From: Halorussus salinus
GTDB lineage: Archaea > Halobacteriota > Halobacteria > Halobacteriales > Haladaptataceae
Reading direction: 5' to 3'
Assembly: GCF_004765815.2 (NCBI RefSeq)
Contig: NZ_SBIS02000007.1
Span: 186,001 to 250,000 of the forward strand
Length of the DNA stretch: 64,000 bases
Shown here: one piece after another, positions 50,561-58,492 of the stretch
Layout of the letters: each line of letters begins with the position of its first letter
Position numbering within the stretch: position 1 is the stretch's first letter
Made by a program: the position numbers and the translations under genes
Notes under the pieces: generated by a model
Databases searched by the model: none
What the model was told of the DNA's origin: nothing
Seen by the model: only the letters and a program-made list of their open reading frames with translations

Positions 50561-52138
50561 ATGCGCGTCCTCGGAATCGAGGGCACAGCGTGGGCCGCGA
50601 GCGCCGCGGTCTACGACGAAGACGCCGATACGGATTCCATTTTTATCGAGACCGACGCCTACCAACCGGACAGCGGCGGCATCCACCCGCGCGAGGCCGC
50701 CGAACACATGAGCGACGCGATTCCGGCGGTCGTCGAGACGGCGCTGGACGCGGCCGACGGACCCATCGACGCGGTGGCGTTCTCCCGCGGCCCCGGTCTC
50801 GGTCCCTGTCTGCGGACGGTCGGCACCGCGGCGCGCGCGCTGGCCCAGACGCTCGACGTGCCGTTGGTCGGCGTCAATCACATGGTCGCACATCTGGAGG
50901 TCGGCCGCCAGCAGTCGGGGTTCGACTCGCCGGTCTGCTTGAACGCCTCGGGCGCGAACGCCCACGTGCTGGGCTACCGGAACGGTCGGTACCGCGTCCT
51001 CGGCGAGACGATGGACACCGGCGTCGGCAACGCCATCGACAAGTTCACGCGCCACCTCGGGTGGTCCCACCCCGGCGGGCCGAAGGTCGAGGAGGCCGCC
51101 GAAGACGGCGAGTACATCGAGTTACCCTACGTCGTCAAGGGGATGGACTTCTCGTTTTCGGGCATCATGAGCGCCGCGAAGGACGCCACCGACGACGGCG
51201 CGGCGGTCGAAGACGTGTGCTACGCCTTGCAGGAGAACGTCTTCGCCATGCTCACGGAAGTCGCCGAGCGCGCGCTCTCACTGACGGGAAGCGACGAGCT
51301 GGTCCTCGGGGGCGGCGTCGGGCAGAACGCCCGCCTCCGGGAGATGTTGCGGGAGATGTGCGACCAGCGCGGCGCGGAGTTCTACGCGCCCGACCCGCGA
51401 TTCCTCCGTGACAACGCCGGGATGATTGCGGTCCTCGGCGCGGAGATGGCCCGCGCGGGCGACACGCTCGAAATCGAGGAGTCCGCGGTGGACTCGAACT
51501 TCCGGCCCGACCAAGTGCCGGTCAGTTGGCGCGCGGACGACGAGTCGGTCGCGGTCTGGCGCGAGGAGACCGAAGTGCAGGGTGCGGAAGCGACCGTCGA
51601 AATCGGCGACGAGCGCGTCACGAAGCGCCGCCTGCCCAAGAGCTACCGCCACCCCGACCTCGACGCGCGACTCCGGCGCGACCGGACGGTCCTCGAAGCG
51701 CGACTGACCAGCGAGGCGCGCAGGGCCGGGGTCCCGACCCCCGTGGTCTACGACGTGGACCCCGAGGAGGGCCTCCTCGTCTTCGAGCGCGTGGGCGAGA
51801 CCGACCTGCGCGAGGACCTCACCGCCGAGAAGGTGCGCGACGTGGCCCGCCACCTCGCGGCGATTCACGGCGCGGGGGTCGTCCACGGCGACCCCACGAC
51901 GCGCAACGTCAGAGTCGGGCCGAACCGGACCTACCTCATCGACTTCGGACTGGGGTACAACACCGACGACGCCGAGGACTACGCGATGGACTGCCACGTC
52001 TTCGCCCAGAGCCTCGCCGGGACCGCCGACGACGCCGACGCGCTCCGGGAGACCTTCGAGGAGACCTACGCCGAGGTCGGCGACGGGGCGGTTCTCGACC
52101 GCCTGCGCGAAATCGAAGGTCGCGGTCGGTACCAGTAG
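50561..52138 (+). CDS. kae1-bud32: KEOPS Kae1-Bud32 fusion (tRNA t6A synthesis)
   Basis: A 525-residue fusion of the threonylcarbamoyl transferase Kae1 (1-320) and the kinase/ATPase Bud32 (about 335-525). The Kae1 metal histidines are H107 and H111 in VNHMVAHLEVG; nucleotide-binding motifs include GVGNAIDKFTRHLGWSHPGG and LVLGGGVGQNARLREML. Bud32 has VHGDPTTRNV (catalytic Asp444) and LIDFGLGYN (Asp461). The complex places t6A37 on ANN-decoding tRNAs. Such fusions are known in many archaea. The ATG at 50561 follows rps27ae by five bases. Confidence 0.97.
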   Translation: MRVLGIEGTAWAASAAVYDEDADTDSIFIETDAYQPDSGGIHPREAAEHMSDAIPAVVETALDAADGPIDAVAFSRGPGLGPCLRTVGTAARALAQTLDVPLVGVNHMVAHLEVGRQQSGFDSPVCLNASGANAHVLGYRNGRYRVLGETMDTGVGNAIDKFTRHLGWSHPGGPKVEEAAEDGEYIELPYVVKGMDFSFSGIMSAAKDATDDGAAVEDVCYALQENVFAMLTEVAERALSLTGSDELVLGGGVGQNARLREMLREMCDQRGAEFYAPDPRFLRDNAGMIAVLGAEMARAGDTLEIEESAVDSNFRPDQVPVSWRADDESVAVWREETEVQGAEATVEIGDERVTKRRLPKSYRHPDLDARLRRDRTVLEARLTSEARRAGVPTPVVYDVDPEEGLLVFERVGETDLREDLTAEKVRDVARHLAAIHGAGVVHGDPTTRNVRVGPNRTYLIDFGLGYNTDDAEDYAMDCHVFAQSLAGTADDADALRETFEETYAEVGDGAVLDRLREIEGRGRYQ

Positions 52139-52169
52139 CCCGCCGTCGATTCGCCGAGCGCGGACCGAA

Positions 52170-53123
52170 TCAGAGTATCATCCCGGCCTGCAGTAACGCG
52201 ATGAGTCCCGTCAGCGTCACCACGCTGGCGAGGGTACTCACGAAGATGGCGGTACTCACGTACTCCGGGCCGGTCAGCCCCTCGCCGCCCGAGTCGTACT
52301 CGATGGTCAGGATGAGTGGCGTGACCGCGGCGGGCATCGCACACTCCAAGACGAAGACCCGCGCGACTTGCGGGTTCGTCCCGAGACCGAGGAGCAACGC
52401 GACCCCGACCCCGACGACGGGCGCGACCACGAGTTTGAGCGCGTTCGAGACGCCGACCCGCGAGATGGCCGCGCCGTGCTTGGTGTTGGCGAGTTGGATG
52501 CCGAGCATCAGCAGCATCACCGGAATCGAGGCGTCGCCGACCAGTTTCAGCGTCTCCATCGCCGCGGTGTCCCCGGCCGGAATCACCCCGAGCCAGCGCG
52601 CCAGCCACGCCGCGGCGACGGCGTAGACCAGCGGCAGGCGAAAGACCTCGCTGGCGGCCCCGCGGAGGTCGGTCCCCTCACCGCGCGAGGCCAGATAGAC
52701 GCCGACGGTGTACATCAGCACCGACTGGCCCGCGATGAACAGGACCGCCGTCGAGCGCCCGACCGCGCCGAACGCGAACGCCGAGAGCGGAATCCCGTAG
52801 TTGCCCGCGTTCGGGAACGACGACGAGAGGACCAGCGCGCCCAGCGCGGGTTCGGACTCGCCCAGCGAGCGACCGACGACCTCCGCCAGCAGGACCATCG
52901 CTACCGTGAAGACCGCGACGGCGAGAATCAGCCTCGCGGCCAGCGCACCCGAAATGTCGGAGGTGGCGAGGCTGTGGAAGATGAGCGCGGGCGTCAGGAC
53001 GTAGATGGTGATGGTCCCGAGCGCGTCCACGTCAACGTCGCGCAACTTCCCGAGGAGGAAGCCGACCGCCGCGACCGACAGCACCGGCAGGATGGCGGTT
53101 CCGAGCGCAGAGACGAGTGACAC
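52170..53123 (-). CDS. AEC-family transporter (auxin efflux carrier type)
   Basis: A 317-residue membrane protein with about ten segments in two inverted halves, as in AEC carriers: VAAVGFLLGKLRDVDVDALG near the start, SSSFPNAGNYGIPLSAFAFG in the crossover region, and ALKLVVAPVVGVGVALLLGL late. It may export organic anions. It is convergent with kae1-bud32 (31 bp) and 57 bp downstream of the sensor-kinase gene. Confidence 0.87.
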   Translation of the reverse strand: MSLVSALGTAILPVLSVAAVGFLLGKLRDVDVDALGTITIYVLTPALIFHSLATSDISGALAARLILAVAVFTVAMVLLAEVVGRSLGESEPALGALVLSSSFPNAGNYGIPLSAFAFGAVGRSTAVLFIAGQSVLMYTVGVYLASRGEGTDLRGAASEVFRLPLVYAVAAAWLARWLGVIPAGDTAAMETLKLVGDASIPVMLLMLGIQLANTKHGAAISRVGVSNALKLVVAPVVGVGVALLLGLGTNPQVARVFVLECAMPAAVTPLILTIEYDSGGEGLTGPEYVSTAIFVSTLASVVTLTGLIALLQAGMIL

Positions 53124-53180
53124 GTCCGGACGGTGGCGACTCGGGGTGACAAAACTGTCGAAGGCGGCGAGACGGAACGG

Positions 53181-54893
53181 TCACGCGGGCCGGGTCTGCT
53201 CGCGCTCGACGGCGACGCCGGAGACGACGAGGCGGACGCCCTCCCGGTACTCGGCGTCGATTTCGACCGCCCAGCCGTGGACGCGCGCGAGCGTCCTGAC
53301 GTTCGGGAGCGCCATGCCAGCTTGCGGGTCGGGTGCCGAGACGCCGTACTCGAAGAACGCCTCGGTGTCGTCGGTCGGCGGCGGGTCGCCGTCGTCGCTG
53401 ACGACGAAGCCCTCCTCGCGGAGGCGAACGGTCACCTCGGACGCGCCGTTGTGGGCCGCGAAGGCAAAGGCGCTCTCGAAGAGGTCTTCGAGTCGGGATT
53501 CTTCGGCCCGGAGCGCGCCGCGGCCCTCGACGGAGAGCGCGAGGTCGTCGGTGGCGGCCGCCCTCCACCCGGCGTTCACGACCGCCGGGAAGTCGAGGAG
53601 ATTCGTCTCTTCGAGGGTTTGGCCGTGTCGCGCGAGGTCCGAGAGGTCGCCGACGATGGTCGTCATGCGGTCGGCCGCGCGCGAGGCGGTCCGCAACGAC
53701 TCCCGCGCGTCCCGTAGGTCGCCGTCTTCGAGTTGCCGACCGGCCAGTCCGACCCGCCCGCCGACGATTTGGAGCGTGTTGAGCAGTTCGTGTCTGATGG
53801 CCGCGGCGAAGCCTTCGAGCTGTTCGTTCTGGCGCTCCAACTCCCGACGGCGGCGCTCGGTCTCGGTCACGTCGCTGACCACGACCATCCGCCCGATGTC
53901 GGCCTGCCCGAGCGTGAACGCGGTGTCGCTGACGAGATAGTATCGGGTCTCGCCGTCTCGTCGGCGCTCCAACACGGGGTCGGTATCGGCGTCGGCGTCA
54001 ATGTCGGCGTTGGTGTCAGTGTCGGCGTCGGAAGTTCCGACCCGCGCGGCGAGGTCCGGGAGGACGGCGGCCAGCGGCTCGCCGGTCGCGCCGTCGAGGG
54101 CCGGGAACAGGCTCCGAGCGCCCCCGTTGTAGTTTCGGATGCGCTCCTCGTCGTCGAGATACACGACGGGGGAATCCACGCCGTCGGTGAGTTGGACCGC
54201 GAGGAATCGGTCCTCGAAGACGTACAACACGCCGATGGCGAAGACGGCGACCCCCAGCGGCTCGTAGTTGATGTCCACGAGAGCCGGACTCGCGAACCCC
54301 ACGATGTCGAGCGCGACGGGGAGGCCGGTCGTCCCGACGACGACGCCGAGCGGCCGCGTGTCGTAGTCGGCTTCGAGGAACAGCTCGTAGAGCATGAAGA
54401 ACCCGACCGCGACGAGGGCGTAGGACAGCCCCGAGACGACCCAGTGAAACGTCTGGTGGTGAATCGACAGGTGCGGGAACGGCGTCGTCACGACCGCAGT
54501 GGTGAAGTAGAGTCCGTGGAGCGGGTTCGTGACCTTCACGGCGACGATAAATAAGTAGACTCCCGCGGCCGCCCGACGGTAGCCGACGCTCCTGTGGAAC
54601 GACCGTCCGGTGTACGCCGAGCAGAAGTACAGCCACGCCCCGACGGTGGTCAGCCCGACGACGAGGCTGAGGAGGTACGCGACGTACTGCGCCGGGCGGC
54701 TCGGAGCCAGCAGGAAGGCGAGTTCCAGTCCGGCCCAGCCGCCGCTGCTGACGAGGAGCGCCACCAGTCCGCGTCGCGTGTCGGCGTCCGCGACGTGCCG
54801 GGCGCGCAGGAGGGCGACCCCGCAGCCGAGCGTGGCGAACCCGTACGCGAGTACGTATCCGAGGTACTGCCACTCGACGCCGAATAGCGCCAT
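53181..54893 (-). CDS. 7TM-PAS sensor histidine kinase with a degenerate ATPase domain
   Basis: A 570-residue protein: an N-terminal seven-helix membrane sensor (about 1-225; histidine kinase 7TM type), a PAS domain (about 237-345) interrupted by an Asp-rich repeat (288-305), a dimerisation helix with H-box His368 (IRHELLNTLQIVGGR), and a HATPase-like end. The ATP-lid motifs are eroded: the N-box region LFESAFAFAAHNGA lacks the Mg-binding Asn, G1 reads DDGDPPP and G2 AGMALPN. It may be a phosphoacceptor or scaffold rather than an active kinase. No response regulator is adjacent. Confidence 0.85.
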   Translation of the reverse strand: MALFGVEWQYLGYVLAYGFATLGCGVALLRARHVADADTRRGLVALLVSSGGWAGLELAFLLAPSRPAQYVAYLLSLVVGLTTVGAWLYFCSAYTGRSFHRSVGYRRAAAGVYLFIVAVKVTNPLHGLYFTTAVVTTPFPHLSIHHQTFHWVVSGLSYALVAVGFFMLYELFLEADYDTRPLGVVVGTTGLPVALDIVGFASPALVDINYEPLGVAVFAIGVLYVFEDRFLAVQLTDGVDSPVVYLDDEERIRNYNGGARSLFPALDGATGEPLAAVLPDLAARVGTSDADTDTNADIDADADTDPVLERRRDGETRYYLVSDTAFTLGQADIGRMVVVSDVTETERRRRELERQNEQLEGFAAAIRHELLNTLQIVGGRVGLAGRQLEDGDLRDARESLRTASRAADRMTTIVGDLSDLARHGQTLEETNLLDFPAVVNAGWRAAATDDLALSVEGRGALRAEESRLEDLFESAFAFAAHNGASEVTVRLREEGFVVSDDGDPPPTDDTEAFFEYGVSAPDPQAGMALPNVRTLARVHGWAVEIDAEYREGVRLVVSGVAVEREQTRPA

Positions 54894-54997
54894 TCGTTAC
54901 CACCTAACTACCATTTCATATTAAACATGCGGTTGCGTTTCGGGGACGCAGAGCCGAAATCTACGTCCGCGGAGAACCCTGCGTTCGGGCGAGGAGG

Positions 54998-55918
54998 CTA
55001 CGTCTCGCCGGGCGGATGCAGGTCGCGCTGGAACTCGTCGAAAATCTCCACGTCGTCCGGAATCTCGTCCTCGATGTGACGGGCCTCTTTCTCGGACGCT
55101 ATCTCCGCGTCCACCGGTTCGGCCACGTCCTCCCATCCGGGCTTGATTTTGACGCTCTTCGCGGGTTGGCCGACCACGACGTGGTGGGCGGGCACGTCGC
55201 GCTGGACGATGGACTTCGCGCCGACGATGGAGTTCTCGCCGACCCGGACGCCCGCCCGAATCATCGAGTCGTAGGTCACGCGGGCGTCGTCTTCGATGAC
55301 GGTGTGGTAGTTCTCGACTTGCGTCTGGTCTACCACGTCGTGGTCGTGGGTGTAGACGTGCGCCGAGTCCGAGATGGAGACGCGGTCGCCGACGGTCAAC
55401 TCGCCGCGGTCGTCCAGATGCACGTCGTCGTGGACCACCACGTTGTCGCCCATCGTGATGTTGTGGCCGTAGGTGAACGAGATACCCTTGAAGAACCGAC
55501 AGCCCTCGCCGCAGTCCGCGAAGAGGTGGTCGGCGAGCATCGCGCGGAACCGGAGCGCGAACTCCACGTTGTCGGCCATCGGCGTGGCGTCGAACTGCCG
55601 CCAGAGCCACTGGAGGTGCTTGGACTGGCGGAACTTCTGTTCGTCCTTCTCGGCGTAGTACTCGCTTTCGAGCGTCGCGTTACACGGGTCGTAGCTCTGG
55701 AGGCGGACTCTCTCGGCGGGCGAGACCTCCTCGCCGTCCTGCCACCGGTCGTAGGCGTCCCGGTCGCCGTGGAGGTCCACCAGCACCTCCTCGACTATCT
55801 CGCAGGTCCGTTCCGGTTCGTCGGGTCCAGCGTTCGAGAGCCGTCGGTCTACGTCCGCGAGAAAGTCTTCGAGGGAGTCCTCCATCTCGTCCGGGAGGGT
55901 CACGTGTCGTTTGGTCAT
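54998..55918 (-). CDS. left-handed beta-helix acyltransferase (maltose acetyltransferase-like)
   Basis: A 306-residue hexapeptide-repeat acyltransferase. An N-terminal helical part precedes a maltose-acetyltransferase-like ATPMADNVEFALRFRAMLAD segment. The beta-helix runs from NITMGDNVVVHDDVHLDDRG through VRVGENSIVGAKSIVQRDVP, with the catalytic His in SDSAHVYTHDHDV. A C-terminal acidic extension of about 55 residues is unusual. It probably acetylates a sugar. The ATG at 55916-55918 is chosen by the T-K-R-H N-terminus. Confidence 0.85.
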   Translation of the reverse strand: MTKRHVTLPDEMEDSLEDFLADVDRRLSNAGPDEPERTCEIVEEVLVDLHGDRDAYDRWQDGEEVSPAERVRLQSYDPCNATLESEYYAEKDEQKFRQSKHLQWLWRQFDATPMADNVEFALRFRAMLADHLFADCGEGCRFFKGISFTYGHNITMGDNVVVHDDVHLDDRGELTVGDRVSISDSAHVYTHDHDVVDQTQVENYHTVIEDDARVTYDSMIRAGVRVGENSIVGAKSIVQRDVPAHHVVVGQPAKSVKIKPGWEDVAEPVDAEIASEKEARHIEDEIPDDVEIFDEFQRDLHPPGET

Positions 55919-56198
55919 ATAGGGTCCTCCGTCGTCACTTACCGCCACTTGTCTTCGTAACGTGATGGGGGTTTTGGTTGCGGCGGGGAGTGCAGAAATC
56001 GACTCCTATCGACCGTTCGCGGACCGACGGGCCGAAATAGCGGCTTTCTGACCGAGCAAAATCATCGTTCGGACCGAGAAATCAAGCAGTTCGAGAGAGA
56101 AATTAATCCGGGCGGAAGAACCGGACTCGGGGAGCGAGGCGTCGGGGAAGCGCGGAGTCGGGACCGCGAGGAGGGACGAACGAGAGACGAACCCGCGG

Positions 56199-57743
56199 TC
56201 AGGCCAAGAAGACGTGTCGCGGCCGGTCGGCCAGCACGTCCCGGCCCCAATCGACGGTGTTCGAGAAGGCGTCGCTCCGGAAGAACGACATGGCGTCCTC
56301 TTTGGACTCCCATTGGCTGGCGATGAACATGTCGTTCTCGTCCTCGCGGTTGGCCAGCAGGTCGGTTTCGAGGTGGCCGTCCATGTCCGCCAGCAGGCCG
56401 CCCACGGTGTCGAACTTCTCCACGAAGTCCTCGCGGTGTTCGGGCTTGACGGTGTAGAACATCCCCATCGTGCCGAAGCCGCTCTCCTCTCCGGCGCGCG
56501 CGACGATTCCCGGCAGGTCCGCGAGGAACCCGCCCGCGGTGTCGGCCGCGCTCTGGGTCTCCCAGATGCTCACGACCGCCGAGCGGTCGCGGTCGCTCGC
56601 TTCGTTGGCCTGATACACCGCGGTCTTGACGTGGGTGTCGTAGTGGTCGAAGTTGCCCCGCAGACCGTCTACCTCCTCGAAGAGTTCGTCGGGGTCGGCC
56701 TCCGAGTAGAGGACCATCGCGTACACGTCCTCGCCGTGGGGCTGGCCCGCGTAGATGTCGAGGTCTTCGAGTTCGCCGCGGATGTCGCCGTCGTCCGCGC
56801 CGCCCGCGTCGTCGCCGTGGTGTCCTCCGGAGTCGCCGCCGTGATGGCCGCCACCCTCGCCGTGGTGACCGCCCGACTCGTCGCCGTGGTGGTGGCCCTC
56901 ACCGTCACCGTGGCCGTGCCCCTCGCCGTGCGGGTGGCCCGACTCGTCGCCGCTCTCGTCGGCCGGGACCTCCTCGCCAGCCATGAACGCGGGCAGGTCC
57001 TCGGGCGGGAACTGGCGGCCGAAGTAGAAGGGACCGAACTCGGCGTACTTCGAACTGCTCTCGTCGAACCGGAGTTCGTAGAGCAGGTCTTTGATGTGGT
57101 TCGGGTCGTTGCTGAACAGGTCCACGCCCCACTCGTAGTCGTCGAAGCCGATGGAGCCGGTGATTATCTGTTTGACCTGTCCGGCGTAGGTCTTCCCGAT
57201 TTCGCCGTGGGTGTCCATCATCTCGGCGCGCTCGTCGAACGGCAGGTCGTACCAGTTCTCGCCGGGCGCGCGACGCTTGTCCATCGGGTAGAAACAGATA
57301 AACTCGCTGTCGGGAATGTCGGGGTAGAGTTTGCTCTCGGCGTAACGAGCCAGCCCGGTGTCCTCGATTTCCGACGGCTCCTTGGTCATCTCCTCGGAGG
57401 TGTAGCCGCCGACCTCCGTCACCGAGACGTAGGAGGTCGTCTGGTCGGTGTACCCGGCGAAGGCGGTCTCCTCGAAGGCGCGCTCGGCCGTGTCGAGGTC
57501 GGCCATCGTCGGCCGGAAGTGGACGACCAGCAGGTCGGCCTTGTGCCCGAGCATCGAGAACACCGCCGAGGAGCCCTCCTCTGCATCGGTTACGTCCACG
57601 CGGTCGCGGAGGAACGAGACGCCCGAGTCGAGCGCGGCCTCCCGCTCGCGCTGCGGGGCGTCGCGCCACGCGTCCCAGTCTACGGTTCGGAAGTCGTGAA
57701 GCGCGTACCACCCTTCGTTGGTCGCCGGAGGTTCTCTGGTCAT
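56199..57743 (-). CDS. pitA: PitA: chlorite-dismutase-like heme protein fused to an ABM domain
   Basis: A 514-residue haloarchaeal PitA. The N-terminal half (1-255) is a chlorite dismutase/HemQ-family fold with the proximal heme His179 in MDTHGEIGK and the signature ITGSIGFDDYEWGVDLFSND. A linker (270-309) contains 13 histidines in HG-rich repeats. The C-terminal half (about 335-514) is a pair of antibiotic-biosynthesis-monooxygenase-like ferredoxin folds (TMGMFYTVKPEHREDFVEKF). Heme handling or coproheme decarboxylation is the likely role; the linker could bind metal. The ATG at 57741-57743 has GGTGGAG before it and AAAAACCTATTACC about 25-35 bases upstream. Confidence 0.92.
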   Translation of the reverse strand: MTREPPATNEGWYALHDFRTVDWDAWRDAPQREREAALDSGVSFLRDRVDVTDAEEGSSAVFSMLGHKADLLVVHFRPTMADLDTAERAFEETAFAGYTDQTTSYVSVTEVGGYTSEEMTKEPSEIEDTGLARYAESKLYPDIPDSEFICFYPMDKRRAPGENWYDLPFDERAEMMDTHGEIGKTYAGQVKQIITGSIGFDDYEWGVDLFSNDPNHIKDLLYELRFDESSSKYAEFGPFYFGRQFPPEDLPAFMAGEEVPADESGDESGHPHGEGHGHGDGEGHHHGDESGGHHGEGGGHHGGDSGGHHGDDAGGADDGDIRGELEDLDIYAGQPHGEDVYAMVLYSEADPDELFEEVDGLRGNFDHYDTHVKTAVYQANEASDRDRSAVVSIWETQSAADTAGGFLADLPGIVARAGEESGFGTMGMFYTVKPEHREDFVEKFDTVGGLLADMDGHLETDLLANREDENDMFIASQWESKEDAMSFFRSDAFSNTVDWGRDVLADRPRHVFLA

Positions 57744-57859
57744 GTCTCCACCTCGGTACCCGGAGGGTAATAGGTTTTTGAGTCGCGGTCGGGCGCTTCC
57801 TTCGACAGTCGATTTCCCCGACCGAAAGCCTTTCAAAAATACGGTCTGAACTACGGGCA
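57744..57859. promoter_or_regulatory. shared divergent promoter region of pitA and padR
   Basis: The 116-bp gap carries AAAAACCTATTACC on the minus strand (about 57765-57779) for pitA and TTTCAAAAATACGG (57830-57843) for padR, each about 25-30 bases from its start. The layout suggests that the PadR protein controls both genes. Confidence 0.5.
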
Positions 57860-58378
57860 ATGCGGAAGAGCGGCCCGCCGAAAGGCCTCATCGCGTATCT
57901 CGTGCTCGAACTGCTGGACGAGAAGCCTCGCTACGGCTACGAGATTCTCAAGGAGATTCGGTCCATCAGCGGCGGCCACTGGGAACCGTCCTACGGGTCG
58001 GTCTACCCCATCCTCTACAAGTTCGAGGAGAAAGGGTGGGCCGAGCGCATCGAGCGCGAGGACGAACCCGACCGCAAGTACTTCGAGTTGACCGACGCGG
58101 GCCGCGACGAACTGACCGAGAAACGCGACGAGACCGGCGGGAAGGCCCGCGAGTTCGCGGACGTAATCTTGGGCTTCTACCACGTCTTCGCGGCGTTCGC
58201 CACCGACGAGCGGTTTCAGGTCGAGGACCGGGCCGACGAGTGGCGCTTCGACGAGGACTTCAACGCGTGGATAGTCGAACAGCTCATCCGCCACTACGAG
58301 CGGGACTTCGGCGACTTCGAGCGCATCCCGGACACGCCCGAGGAGTTCGCCGAGCGGATGGGACTGGACGACGAGTGA
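57860..58378 (+). CDS. PadR-family transcriptional regulator
   Basis: A 172-residue PadR protein: a winged helix (RKSGPPKGLIAYLVLELLDE; PRYGYEILKEI; EPSYGSVYPILYKFEEKGW; EDEPDRKYFELTDAGRDELT) and a C-terminal dimerisation helix bundle (about 100-165). PadR proteins usually repress a neighbouring gene until an effector binds. Divergent transcription from pitA makes that gene the best target candidate. Confidence 0.92.
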   Translation: MRKSGPPKGLIAYLVLELLDEKPRYGYEILKEIRSISGGHWEPSYGSVYPILYKFEEKGWAERIEREDEPDRKYFELTDAGRDELTEKRDETGGKAREFADVILGFYHVFAAFATDERFQVEDRADEWRFDEDFNAWIVEQLIRHYERDFGDFERIPDTPEEFAERMGLDDE

Positions 58379-58492
58379 CGACCGCCACACGGATGACGGA
58401 AACCGACGCGTCGCGTACTCCCGCGACTCCAGTTTTCGAGAAACACGACTGATTTTCTCGGTCACCGAGAACGAACGAGAGAGGCGGACTCC

